A stretch of 64,000 bases of DNA from Pseudofrankia inefficax (GTDB lineage Bacteria; Actinomycetota; Actinomycetes; Frankiales; Frankiaceae), in the NCBI RefSeq assembly GCF_000166135.1, contig NC_014666.1, positions 1,674,001 to 1,738,000 on the forward strand, read 5' to 3'. Below the pieces are notes generated by a model. It did not search any database. It was not told the DNA's origin and saw only the letters and a list, made by a program, of their open reading frames with translations. The translations under genes were made by a program, and so were the position numbers. This document shows, one piece after another, positions 1 to 9,145 of this stretch (the stretch's first letter is position 1; each line of letters starts with the position of its first letter).

Positions 1-364
1 CCGCCCGCTGCGCCCAGGTCGACGCCGGGCCCTCCCCGTGCAGCACGAACTGGACCTCAAGGGTGTTGGTCGCGGCGTCGTAGCGGCGCGGGGTGTAGGT
101 GCGCATCGTCGGCCGTTTCCCGGCCGGCATGACCAGACCGTCGGGACCCAGTTGCGGAAGCGCGAGCGTGCCGTTCTCGTCGGGAAGGAAGACCTTGATG
201 TGGGCGGTCGGCGCCGGCGTGGGGAAGCCCACGAGTCCCGCGCCGCTGAAGTGGACGGCCGTCAGGCGCGGGGTCAGTCGTTCGACTCCCACGACCTCGA
301 CCTGGCGCGGCGGCGGGCGATGCCCGCGGCGGCCGGCGGCGCCCCGAACGGATGGTGTCGTCAT
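1..364 (-). CDS. Siderophore-interacting protein (FAD-binding, ViuB/SIP family), 5' part only
   Basis: The minus strand reads from an ATG at 364 off the left edge, giving about 121 N-terminal residues. The segment HIKVFLPD, then RTYTPRRYD and FVLHGEGPAS, are the FAD-binding strand patterns of the SIP/ViuB family. These are cytoplasmic flavin reductases that use NAD(P)H to reduce and release iron from ferric siderophores. The C-terminal NAD(P)H-binding domain lies outside the window, so completeness cannot be judged. A 16-bp palindrome lies 38 bp upstream of the start. The family call is firm from the flavin motif; the substrate is unknown. Confidence 0.85.
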   Translation of the reverse strand, partial: MTTPSVRGAAGRRGHRPPPRQVEVVGVERLTPRLTAVHFSGAGLVGFPTPAPTAHIKVFLPDENGTLALPQLGPDGLVMPAGKRPTMRTYTPRRYDAATNTLEVQFVLHGEGPASTWAQRA

Positions 365-401
365 GGTTGCTCCTCGGACCTCGATGACCGTTACGAGCAT
401 A

Positions 402-417
402 TCTCGATATATCGAGA
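402..417. promoter_or_regulatory. 16-bp perfect palindrome, probable operator of the siderophore-interacting gene
   Basis: TCTCGATATATCGAGA is a perfect inverted repeat without spacer, in the region between the minus-strand siderophore-interacting gene (start 364) and the plus-strand channel gene (start 627). Its AT core stands out in the GC-rich context. Position and symmetry suggest a dimeric repressor site. Palindromes of this style occur at PadR-type regulators, but no regulator gene is visible next to it, so the cognate protein is unassigned. Confidence 0.6.
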
Positions 418-626
418 GTGGGTCCGAGTTGGGGTGATCGGGAGCCGGGTGGGGGCTCTCCGCCCGTTCGAGCGGATAGGTCCGGCTATCGCCGGCAACG
501 GCGCGGGCGCCTCGCCGGCCTCCGGATCGTCGCCTCGCGCGGGCCGTTCCCACGGGGAAACGGACCCGTTCCACCGTGGACAGACAGTCGTGGTTCGCTC
601 TCCTCAGCGAAGGAGGCACGAACGGC

Positions 627-2753
627 GTGGCGAAGGTGTCGGGGCACGTCATCGTCTGCGGGCTGAGCGCTCTGGGGTCGCGGGTAGCCGAGCAGCTGGT
701 GGCATCTGGGGTCGCTGTGGTGGTCGTGGACGACCGCGACCCGACGGGCTCGCGCCGGCGGCTGGAACGCAGCGGCGTCCGGGTGGTCCCCGAGAGCGCG
801 CACAGCCCGGAGGCGCTGCGCGAGGCGGACATCGACACGGCGCTGGCCGTCGCCGCCTGCGGAGACCTGGATCTGGACAATCTGCAGACCGCGATCGCCG
901 CCGCCGAGGTCGCGCCGAGCAGGCGGCTGGTCGTGAGCATCGACAACGCCCAGCTCGGCGACCAGCTCGCCACCGCGATCCCGGCCGCGACGGTCATCAA
1001 CATGGCGGACCGGGTCGGGCCGAGCTTTGTCGAGGCCTGTATCCGGTCCGATGTGGTGCACGCCTTCACCTTGTTCGCGGATCCGGCGACCAACCACGAC
1101 CAGGAGGCTTCGGAGGTCTTCGCCGTCGTCGACGCCGTCGTGGACGAAGCCGACGCGTTCCGGGCCCGCTACGGCGATCTCACCCCGATCGCGTTGCGGC
1201 GGCCGTCCGACCGGGACCCGGTGCTCTGCCCACCACGAGACATCCCGTTGGCCCCGGGGGACCAGCTGACGATGCTGGGCCGTCTCGCCGAGTTCGACGC
1301 CCGTGGGCTGACGGTCGCGGGAATGCACGATGCCCGTACCTTCGCTGAGATCGCAGCCGTCGCGCGCAAACGGCAGGAACGCTCCGGGTCCGACCCCATC
1401 CTGCGCAGTGACGCGGGCCAGGGGCGGCTCGGCCGGGTCCGGGCGCTGCTCGCCACCATCCGCGCCGAGTTCGACGGCCCGTTCCGCTGGGCGCTCGCCG
1501 CCGTGCTCACGCTCGTGGTCCTGAGCACCGTCGTGCTGCGACTGACCTACGCCGCCAACGACCCGGACGCACCGGACAACTTCGACGCCTTCGACGCGCT
1601 CTATCTGACGGTCGAGACGATGACGACGGTCGGGTACGGCGACTTCAATTTTGGCGACGCCACCCATTGGCTACAGGCCTTCGGCATCCTTCTGATGCTC
1701 TTCGGCGCCCTCTCGGTCGCCGTCATCTACGCCTTCATCACCAACGTCATCATCAGCCGGAAGCTGGAGAAGGCGCTCGGTCGCGGCCGGGCCGGCACCG
1801 TGCGCGGCCATGTGGTGCTGTGCGGGCTCGGCAAGGTCGGTACGGCGACGATGGAAGGGCTGCTGCGTGCCGGCCGGGCCGTGGTGGTGATCGAGCGGGA
1901 CGAGCACAACCGGTTCCTGCCGGTCGCCCGCGAGCGTGGCGTCCCGGTGGTGATCGGCGACGCGACGGTGCGGACCACCCTGCTGCAGGCCGGTCTCGGC
2001 CATGCGACCGCGATCGCGGCTCTGACCAGCGACGGCGTCGCCAACCTGGAGACCGTGCTGTCCGCCCGCGATGCCTACGAGGAGCTGGCTCAGGCCCGCG
2101 ACGAGCGGCTCGCGGCCCGCCACGCCGCCAGCAAGGCGGGCGGCCGGTCCTACCAGCGCCATGCCCGCGTCGCGGCCGGCCCGACCCCGGATGCAGGGTC
2201 CGACGAGACCGCGTTGCGGGTGGTGCTGCGCGTGGCCGACGCGTCGATGACCTCGGAGGTGGAGCGTCGGTTCGACATCCACACCGTGCGCAGTGCCGCG
2301 GCGCTCGCTGCGCCCTACTTCGTGGGCGCAGCCCTCGGTTACGACGTCATCAGCACCTTCTACGTCGAACGCACCCCGTTCCTGGTTGCTCGCATGGTCG
2401 TGCGCCCCGGTGCCGCCCTGGTCGGCCCGACCCTCGCCGAGCTGGCCACCGGGGCCCGCATTCTGGCCGTCACCGCGGCGGCGGAGCCGCACAGGGCCGG
2501 GCCCAACGGGGAGACTCCCGCCGCGGCGGTGAACGGCGCGGCGGTGAACGGCGCGGCGCCCGCCCGGCCCAATCTGCGGCCCAGCCGCCACACCCGGTTG
2601 CGGGCCGGCGACGAACTGCTCGCGGTCGGCCCGGTGACCGAGATCGTCGACATGATCCGCCGCAATCAGCGCCCGGTCGACGCACGCCGTTCGGAGTCGC
2701 TCTCGCCGGCGGGCGCCAATGGCACGGCCGAGCCGGAAGAACGCGACGGCTGA
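627..2753 (+). CDS. RCK-pore-RCK potassium channel / TrkA-N protein
   Basis: A 708-residue protein read from GTG 627, chosen because AGGAGG at 611-616 is well spaced; an in-frame ATG at 576 would add 17 residues. Order of parts: an N-terminal Rossmann/RCK domain starting HVIVCGLSALG; a membrane helix at about 285-307; a pore loop with the K+ selectivity filter TVGYGD at 334-339; a second helix at about 349-370; then a second Rossmann/RCK domain (HVVLCGLGKVGTA, about 392 onward) and a C-terminal TrkA-C-like part broken by an Ala/Asn-rich linker. A K+-selective channel or regulator gated by nucleotide binding is likely. With two membrane helices it would need to oligomerise, as MthK does. An RCK domain before the pore as well as after it is less common. 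Confidence 0.85.
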   Translation: MAKVSGHVIVCGLSALGSRVAEQLVASGVAVVVVDDRDPTGSRRRLERSGVRVVPESAHSPEALREADIDTALAVAACGDLDLDNLQTAIAAAEVAPSRRLVVSIDNAQLGDQLATAIPAATVINMADRVGPSFVEACIRSDVVHAFTLFADPATNHDQEASEVFAVVDAVVDEADAFRARYGDLTPIALRRPSDRDPVLCPPRDIPLAPGDQLTMLGRLAEFDARGLTVAGMHDARTFAEIAAVARKRQERSGSDPILRSDAGQGRLGRVRALLATIRAEFDGPFRWALAAVLTLVVLSTVVLRLTYAANDPDAPDNFDAFDALYLTVETMTTVGYGDFNFGDATHWLQAFGILLMLFGALSVAVIYAFITNVIISRKLEKALGRGRAGTVRGHVVLCGLGKVGTATMEGLLRAGRAVVVIERDEHNRFLPVARERGVPVVIGDATVRTTLLQAGLGHATAIAALTSDGVANLETVLSARDAYEELAQARDERLAARHAASKAGGRSYQRHARVAAGPTPDAGSDETALRVVLRVADASMTSEVERRFDIHTVRSAAALAAPYFVGAALGYDVISTFYVERTPFLVARMVVRPGAALVGPTLAELATGARILAVTAAAEPHRAGPNGETPAAAVNGAAVNGAAPARPNLRPSRHTRLRAGDELLAVGPVTEIVDMIRRNQRPVDARRSESLSPAGANGTAEPEERDG

Positions 2754-2836
2754 CGTTTCCTCGTCCCGTTGGACGTGGCGAAGGCAGCCGAACTCAGGCA
2801 CGGTGGCAGTACCCGCACCCGCTGACAGCGTGTCCT

Positions 2837-2908
2837 ATCCGGCCGGTCCGTCCATCGTTCTTTCGGCTGATGTCTGCCATCCGGCCGATCCGCCGATCGT
2901 TCTTTCGG
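2837..2908. repeat. Pair of 30-bp direct repeats at 42-bp offset
   Basis: Positions 2837-2866 and 2879-2908 match at 27 of 30 bases, both ending in GTTCTTTCGG. They lie in the gap before the DUF4389 gene. An offset of 42 bp is close to four helical turns, so tandem binding on one face of the DNA is possible. A duplicated remnant is equally possible. Confidence 0.6.
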
Positions 2909-3016
2909 TGGACCCGGCGCGGGACACCTCGGGGCGAAAGACAGGGACTCAAACGGGCCCGAAGCGGGGATCTTGGAGTCAGAACACCACCTGGTGCACA
3001 AGGAAAGTGATGACCG

Positions 3017-3808
3017 ATGCCCACCGAGCCCTACCCGGACTCCCCGGCCCCCTCCGCCCCGCTGCCCGCCGACCCAGGCCACCCCGTCCGTCTTGACGCC
3101 GAGCCCGAGCCCGACGAGCGGCTCTCGCGCTGGCTGTGGCTGGTCAAATGGTTCCTGATCATTCCACATTCGATTATCCTGCTGTTTCTCTGGATCGCGT
3201 TCTTCCTGCTCACCGTCGTCGCCTTCTTCGCGATCCTGTTCACCGGGCGCTATCCGCGCGGGATTTTCCGTTTCAATGTCGGAGTGCTGCGCTGGACCTG
3301 GCGGGTTCGATACTATGCCTACGGCGCGCTCGGAACCGACCAGTATCCACCATTCACGCTCGGCGACGTTCCGGACTATCCGATCCGTTTCGACGTGGCC
3401 TATCCGGAACGCCTTTCCCGTGGCCTCGTCCTGGTGAAGTGGTGGCTGCTCGCCATCCCGCAGTATCTGGTGGTCGCGATCTTCGCCGGGTTTGGCGACT
3501 GGGGCGGTGGCGGCCACCGGTTCCTGCACGGTGACCACGGCTTCGGCGGACCGCCCGGGCTGGTCGGCCTCCTGATCGCCGTCGCCGCCGTCGTCCTGCT
3601 GTTCAGGGGCCGGTATCCGCGTCCGCTGTATGACCTGATCATCGGTCTGGACCGGTGGACCGCCAGGGTCATCGCCTACGCGGCCCTGATGACTGACGTC
3701 TACCCGCCGTTCCGGCTCGACCAGGGAGGGCCCGACCCCTCGGCCGCGCCGACACCCCCGGCGCCCCCGGCGCCGACCTGGCCGGCTGCCTCTGTCGACG
3801 CTTCATAA
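3017..3808 (+). CDS. DUF4389 membrane protein
   Basis: A 263-residue protein with AGGAAA at 3001-3006 before the ATG. After a Pro-rich N-terminus (about 30 residues) it has two tandem DUF4389-like halves. Each shows a basic/aromatic entry (LSRWLWLVKWFLIIPH; LSRGLVLVKWWLLAIPQ), a hydrophobic segment, then GRYPRGIFRFNVG or GRYPRPLYDLIIG and a motif ending in YPPF. Four membrane helices are likely. The family is widespread in actinobacteria and has no known biochemical role. The Pro/Ala-rich tail is probably disordered. The gene stands alone between the channel and the ESX locus. Confidence 0.8.
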   Translation: MPTEPYPDSPAPSAPLPADPGHPVRLDAEPEPDERLSRWLWLVKWFLIIPHSIILLFLWIAFFLLTVVAFFAILFTGRYPRGIFRFNVGVLRWTWRVRYYAYGALGTDQYPPFTLGDVPDYPIRFDVAYPERLSRGLVLVKWWLLAIPQYLVVAIFAGFGDWGGGGHRFLHGDHGFGGPPGLVGLLIAVAAVVLLFRGRYPRPLYDLIIGLDRWTARVIAYAALMTDVYPPFRLDQGGPDPSAAPTPPAPPAPTWPAASVDAS

Positions 3809-3991
3809 CCGCTGGCACATAAGGAGAACGGAAGTTCTCGTCTCGGCCGCCGACCCGCCCCGGGCCGGCGGCCGAGCGCGTGCGGAGCGGTTCAACCCCG
3901 CCCGGAGCGGTGCGATTTCCGGCTAGTCTGACAGCGCACAGAAGATCACCAGTTCGGCGACGTACGCGGGTCCGGTACTGGTCACATCACT

Positions 3992-4036
3992 GGGTCACGG
4001 CAGCGGGTCACGGCGACATGGGGTCACGGCGACATG
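3992..4036. repeat. 16-bp tandem repeat before the EccC-like gene
   Basis: GGGTCACGGCGACATG occurs twice without a break (4005-4020 and 4021-4036), preceded by a truncated copy at 3992-4004. The repeats end 70 bp before the GTG start of the FHA/FtsK gene, in its presumed leader. The rest of the 3809-4106 gap shows nothing I can assign. Confidence 0.65.
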
Positions 4037-4106
4037 GGTCGCGACGCCGGCGGGTCACCGCGGCGGCAGGTCATGGTGCGACACGGGTCTCGGAGGCGAG
4101 CCTGGT

Positions 4107-7100
4107 GTGATCATCAGGGTGACGGTGCGGCACGCGTCCACGGGCGCGAGCCGGGACGTCGAGATCACCGCGGAGCCCGCTACCACCCTCGCGTCCGTTC
4201 TGGCCGCGCTGCCGCTGCCCGCCGCGGGCCGTCCCTGCTACATCGGCGAGCGGCTTCTCGACCCGACGGTCACCGTGGGGGAGAGCCCGCTGCTCCAGGG
4301 CGCGACTGTCAGTATCGGCGCACCCGGCCCGCGCCAGCGCGCGCTGGCGGCGGGGGCGGTCGGCGCACTGCGGGTTCTCGACGGGCCCGACGTGGGAGTC
4401 GTCGCCTGGCTCCCGCCTGGTCGGCGGACGGCGGCCCGCACCGGCGACGCCGACCTCGTGCTGCACTGCGAGCAGGCCTCCCGTGAGCACGTCGAGATCG
4501 AGATCGATGTCCTGGGCCGAGCGGCGGCCGTCGACGTCGGCTCCTTCAACGGCACCTTCCTCGATGGCGAGCGGCTGACCGAGCCGGCCGTGCTGTCGGC
4601 TGGCTCGCTGCTCCAGGTCGGTTCCGACCGGCTGGAATGGGTTTCGCTGCCGGCCGCCGGCCTGATCACGAAGCCAGGCGGTGACGGCCGGCTCGACTTC
4701 GACCGGACGTTCATCTCCCCGCCGGCCGTCCACCCGGCCGAGATCGTGCTGCCGACCCCACCGACCCGGCCGCCCACCTCCCGGCTGGGAGCCTGGCTCT
4801 CGGCCCTGCTTCCGGTAGCGATGGGCCTGGTGCTCGCCGTGGTCACGCACCGCACGCTTGTCCTGCTGATGTGCCTGCTGGGCCCGCTCGGCGTGATCGG
4901 GACCCAGATGAGCGACCGTCGCCAACGCCGGCTGGACCGCGGGCGTTATGAAGAGGCCACAGCCGGCGTGGCTCGCGGTCTCGGTACAAGGATCGCCGAC
5001 GAGGAACGGACCCGTCGGGCGCAGGCACCAGACCTTGTCGAGGTGACACTGGCGGCGACCGGCGCCAGTCGGCACCTGTGGCCCCGGAACGCGGACTCGC
5101 CGGATGGGCTGTCCCTTCGGCTCGGCGTCGGCACCGCCGCGCCTTCGTTCGTGATCCGCGGCGAGCGGTGGGCCGGCTTCCGGGAGCCTGAGCTGCGCGG
5201 GGTTCCGCTGACGGTAGACCTGCGCGCCGTCGGGGTCCTCGGCATCGTCGGCCCGGCGGCCACCGCGGGATCGCTCGCCCGTTGGCTGCTGATCCAGCTC
5301 GGCACGCTGCGCAGTCCCGACGACCTGCGTCTCGTGCTCATCACCTCGAACGACGGTGCCGACCTTTCCTGGGCGACCTGGCTGCCGCACACCTACGACA
5401 GCGAAGCCGGTGATCTTCCCTGTTGGGTGGGGAACACGGCGTCCACCCGAGCCGACCGCGTCCGCGAGTTGCGCGAACTGATCTCGATCCGGCTGGCCGA
5501 ACGGCGCGGGAACACCAATGTCCGCCACGAGATGGACGTGGTCGTCCTGCTGGACGGCGCTCTCGCGTTGCGCAACCTGCCCGGGATGAAGGCGGTCCTT
5601 CGCGACGGTCCCGAGGCCGGCGTCTACGTCCTCGCGGTCGACCGGACCGCGCCGAACGAATGCCGCGGCACCTGCGTCGTCGACGACCACCTTGCCCTGG
5701 AGCTCACGCGCGGGCGGGGCGAGCCACCGGTACACGGCGTCGCCGAAGGCCTCGACGCCGAGCCGGCCGAGGAGCTCGCCCGCGCGATCGCGCCGATGCG
5801 GGACCGGCTGAGCCTCGGCGGCACGGCGGCGAGCCTGCCCACGCAGGTCCGGCTCCTCGACCTGGTTGGTATCCAACGGCCGAGCGCCGGCGCCGTCGCG
5901 GAGCTGTGGGCCGCCTCGCCGGGACCGACCACCCGTGTCGTTCTCGGCGCCGACGCCGACGGGCCCGTCACCATCGACCTGGCCGCCCAGGGACCGCACA
6001 CGATGCTCGGCGGCGCCACCGGGGCGGGCAAGAGCATCCTGCTGCAGACGCTGGTGACCTCCCTGCTGCTGGCGAACGCGCCGGACGAGCTGAACCTGGT
6101 GCTCATCGACTTCAAGGGCGGTGGTGCGTTCCTGCCGTTCGAGAACTGCCCCCATGTGGTCGCGCTGCTGCGCTCGACCGGGGAGACGGCGGCCGACGTG
6201 TTCGACCAGGCGGCCGCCCGGCGCGTGCTCGCGTCGGTCCGAGCCGAGGTCCACCGGCGGGAACGGCTCCTCGCGCGGTACGGCGGCGAGATCGACGAGT
6301 ACTGGCGTGCCCGACGTACCGGCCGCCCGATGGCTTCGTTGCCACGGCTTGCGCTGGTTTTTGACGAGTTCGCCCGGGTGCTGGAGACCTCGCCGGACTT
6401 CCTGCGTGAGCTGGTCAACGTCGCTGCCAAGGGGCGATCGCTGGGCATGCACCTCGTGCTGGCCACCCAGTCGTTGCAGGGGAAGCTCTCCGCTGAGCTG
6501 AAGAACAACATCGACCTGCGGATCACCCTGCGGCAGAACGAGCCGGCTGACAGCATCGAGGTCCTCGGTGTTCCCGATGCGGCGGCCATCCCCGGCCGGC
6601 TGCGCGGACGCGGCCTGATCCTCTTCACCAAGGACGAGACCCGTGCGCCGCGGCCGTTCCAGTCTGGCTACCTCGGCGACCCGCCCCCCGCCGACGGCGC
6701 GCCACCGGCCCGGGTCCGCGTCGTCGACTGGGGCGCGCTCGGCCTGCCGCGACCCGAGGAGAAGGTCGACCACGGAGGCGCCGCCACCGACCAGACGCTG
6801 ACTATTCGCGCCATCGAGGAAGCGGCGGCCCGGGCGGACCTACCGGCACCGTTCCGGCCTCTGCTGCCACCGTTGCCCGCTGACCTGACGATCGCCGACC
6901 TGGCCGCGGCCGCGACGACACCGGCCGGCGCTACGGAGATCCCGGTCGGCCTGGCCGACGAGCCGGCCGTTCAGGCGCAACCCCCGCTGGTCTTCGACCT
7001 TGCCGGCACCGACCGGCTCCTGGCCGCGGGCGGACCGCAGAGCGGCCGCACCACGCTCGCCGCCGCGCTCATCACCGGTATGGCCGCACGGTTCAGGCCC

Positions 7101-8666
7101 GACGAGGCGCATGTCTACGTCATCGAACGACAACCAGCTGGCCTCGACGCCTATACGGCGCTGCCACACTGCGGCGCCGTCGTCTCCACGGCGGAACCTG
7201 ACCGCGTCCGCCGGCTGACCGCCTGGCTGCTCGGGGAGGTCACCACTCGTCTGTCCACCCGCGCGGCGCCGGCCGGCCTCGGCGGTGCCGGTGCCAGGGG
7301 CGGTGCCAGCGGCGGTGGCGGTGGCGCGGCCGCGGGGCCGGGTGGTGGCGCGCGGTGGCCGTGGATCGTGCTGATCGTCGACGGTTGGGAGTACTTCGAG
7401 AACCGGGCCGACCCGAATTTCGTCGAGACAACCCCGTTGCAGGAACTACGCGAGGTGATCGCTGCCGGACCACCCGTCGGAGTCCATGTCATCCTGCTCG
7501 GCGGCCACGACCTCGCCGGCAGCCGGACGGCGGCCTTGTTCACCCGCCGGCTCCTGCTGCCGTTTGGCAAAGAGGAACTGCGCCGACTGCACTACCCGAC
7601 CGGCACCCCGAGCCCGCCCGACCTCCCCGGCCGGGCCGTCGACGCCGCGACCGGTACCCACCTCCAACTGGTTCGTTCGCACCTGTCGGCGGCCCGTCTG
7701 ACCGAGTACGTCACCCAGCTGAGGCTCGGGCCTGCCATTGACGACGCCCGCGGCCCGGACCGCCGGTCGGAGCCTGACCGGGCTGGGCCCGCTCGACAGG
7801 TCAGAATGGCCAGTCATTCCGAGAGCGGCCCCGCCGCCAATGCGGATAGCGATCGTTCGCCGGCGGACTTGGCGTCAGCAACCCACCGGCGGGCATTCGT
7901 GCCGCCGACCGCGGTCGCCCCGTTGGCCTTCGGACTGCCGCGCGCGTTTCCGTCGATGCCGATCCGAGTGCGATCCGACGAGCTACCGGCGCCGCATCCC
8001 GCACCCTCCCCGACCTGGCTCCCGCTCGGCATCGGGGGAAAGGACGTGGCAACCGTCGGTCTCGACCTGTTCGGTCCGGGACCGCACGCCCTGCTCGTCT
8101 CCGGCCCGCCCGGATCGGGCCGCACGACCGCGGCCGCGACCATCGTCCGGGGTCTTCGCCGTCTGGGCGTCGGCACGCTGGTCGTCGCGCCGCCACGATC
8201 GCCGCTCCCCGCCCTGCTCGGCGACGACGACCCGGGCATCCGCCTGATCCGCGCCGGCGACGTGAAGGACACCCAACTCCGCGAGGCGGCCGAGACCTTC
8301 GGCGACGGCCGTTTCGCCGTCATCGTCGACGACTGCGACCACCTCACCATCGAGCCAACGGTCGTCAACTTCGCCGACGCCCGCACGCTTCTCGAAGACG
8401 CCGCCAGCCCAGCCGCAGCCGGCCGCCAAGCCCTCATCCTGTGCGGCGACGCCACACCCATCCTCAACGGCCAACGCCGCTCCCTGCTCAAGGTAACCAA
8501 CGAGATCAGGACGTCCGGCGGCCTCCTCCTGCTAACCCCGACCTCCCCGCACACCGCCCGCGAACACAACCTCCGCCTCGAACCCGACCAACTCGTCCCC
8601 ACCCCACCAGGCCGGGGCTACCTCACCATCCGCGGAACCGCAACCCTGATCCAGCTGGCAACCTGA
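4107..8666 (+). CDS. EccC-like type VII secretion ATPase with FHA domain
   Basis: A 1519-residue protein from GTG 4107, with GGAGGCGAG just upstream. Order: a ubiquitin-like N-terminal stretch (about 1-80); an FHA domain (about 92-180, with SREH and GSFNGTFLDG); a membrane pair (about 233-266); then three FtsK/SpoIIIE ATPase modules. Module 1 has a full Walker A (GATGAGKS, 636-643), LVLIDFKGGG and LVFDEFA. Modules 2 and 3 have GGPQSGRTT (975-983) and GPPGSGRTT (1333-1341). This is the layout of EccC, the inner-membrane motor that recognises and drives ESX substrates; the FHA adds phosphothreonine sensing. It converges on a WXG100/RHS toxin operon that is the likely cargo. No EccB, EccD, EccE or MycP is present in the window. 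A Gly/Ala-rich insert lies in module 2. Confidence 0.9.
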   Translation: MIIRVTVRHASTGASRDVEITAEPATTLASVLAALPLPAAGRPCYIGERLLDPTVTVGESPLLQGATVSIGAPGPRQRALAAGAVGALRVLDGPDVGVVAWLPPGRRTAARTGDADLVLHCEQASREHVEIEIDVLGRAAAVDVGSFNGTFLDGERLTEPAVLSAGSLLQVGSDRLEWVSLPAAGLITKPGGDGRLDFDRTFISPPAVHPAEIVLPTPPTRPPTSRLGAWLSALLPVAMGLVLAVVTHRTLVLLMCLLGPLGVIGTQMSDRRQRRLDRGRYEEATAGVARGLGTRIADEERTRRAQAPDLVEVTLAATGASRHLWPRNADSPDGLSLRLGVGTAAPSFVIRGERWAGFREPELRGVPLTVDLRAVGVLGIVGPAATAGSLARWLLIQLGTLRSPDDLRLVLITSNDGADLSWATWLPHTYDSEAGDLPCWVGNTASTRADRVRELRELISIRLAERRGNTNVRHEMDVVVLLDGALALRNLPGMKAVLRDGPEAGVYVLAVDRTAPNECRGTCVVDDHLALELTRGRGEPPVHGVAEGLDAEPAEELARAIAPMRDRLSLGGTAASLPTQVRLLDLVGIQRPSAGAVAELWAASPGPTTRVVLGADADGPVTIDLAAQGPHTMLGGATGAGKSILLQTLVTSLLLANAPDELNLVLIDFKGGGAFLPFENCPHVVALLRSTGETAADVFDQAAARRVLASVRAEVHRRERLLARYGGEIDEYWRARRTGRPMASLPRLALVFDEFARVLETSPDFLRELVNVAAKGRSLGMHLVLATQSLQGKLSAELKNNIDLRITLRQNEPADSIEVLGVPDAAAIPGRLRGRGLILFTKDETRAPRPFQSGYLGDPPPADGAPPARVRVVDWGALGLPRPEEKVDHGGAATDQTLTIRAIEEAAARADLPAPFRPLLPPLPADLTIADLAAAATTPAGATEIPVGLADEPAVQAQPPLVFDLAGTDRLLAAGGPQSGRTTLAAALITGMAARFRPDEAHVYVIERQPAGLDAYTALPHCGAVVSTAEPDRVRRLTAWLLGEVTTRLSTRAAPAGLGGAGARGGASGGGGGAAAGPGGGARWPWIVLIVDGWEYFENRADPNFVETTPLQELREVIAAGPPVGVHVILLGGHDLAGSRTAALFTRRLLLPFGKEELRRLHYPTGTPSPPDLPGRAVDAATGTHLQLVRSHLSAARLTEYVTQLRLGPAIDDARGPDRRSEPDRAGPARQVRMASHSESGPAANADSDRSPADLASATHRRAFVPPTAVAPLAFGLPRAFPSMPIRVRSDELPAPHPAPSPTWLPLGIGGKDVATVGLDLFGPGPHALLVSGPPGSGRTTAAATIVRGLRRLGVGTLVVAPPRSPLPALLGDDDPGIRLIRAGDVKDTQLREAAETFGDGRFAVIVDDCDHLTIEPTVVNFADARTLLEDAASPAAAGRQALILCGDATPILNGQRRSLLKVTNEIRTSGGLLLLTPTSPHTAREHNLRLEPDQLVPTPPGRGYLTIRGTATLIQLAT

Positions 8667-9145
8667 CCGAGCGAAGTCCTGGGTTGGGTCCCTTGGACCT
8701 TGGCCGATGCGGGCGGCGTCGCCTGTATGGTCGAAAACCTGCGAAAATTCCCTCGTGCCGGGTCCGGCGAGGTCGGCCTGTGAGCTTGATCGCGGTTTTG
8801 GCCCTCAAGCGGTCACAAATTCGTGGCGGTTACAACCACGCGAGGGCGAAAACAGCGATCTTTCTGGCCTCGAGACGCGGCCGACCTTGCCGGTCGCGGC
8901 ACTAGAAGCCTCACTGCCCACGGGGCCCCAGGCCCCGGCGGATAGGGCCGAACGATCCAATGCGCTCGGCGGCCGAATTGGGCCGGGCGGCCGATTTGAG
9001 CAGAAGCACGATGGGCGCACGGCCGAAGACGCGGTGGTGGGTCCCGGTGGCGGCCGCAAGACGTGGAGTCGGGCTGCCATTCCTTGCCTGAAGTCAGGTA
9101 TCCGCGCGACGTCGACCGAGCCCAGGATTTACCTTGTGCCGAACG
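8667..9145. other. Convergent intergenic region holding a 73-bp palindrome
   Basis: The gap lies between the ends of the EccC-like gene and the immunity gene. Several overlapping open frames cross it on both strands, but none has a ribosome site or recognisable product. The only clear structure is the palindrome at 8788-8860. GC content starts to fall towards the immunity gene at the right end. Confidence 0.5.
8788..8860. repeat. 73-bp GATC-ended palindromic repeat, copy 1
   Basis: The element begins and ends with GATC. Its outer arms are 19 bases (8788-8806 and 8842-8860) and pair at 17 of 19 positions. It has the same length and arm sequence as copies at 44725-44797 and 53282-53354. It lies between two converging genes. 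No T-tract follows, so it is not a standard terminator. Confidence 0.75.

Noticed and set aside
4071-6773. 900-codon open frame on the minus strand opposite the EccC-like gene
   Set aside because: Arg/Gly/Pro-rich translation without domains; it mirrors the third-position GC bias of the real gene on the plus strand.
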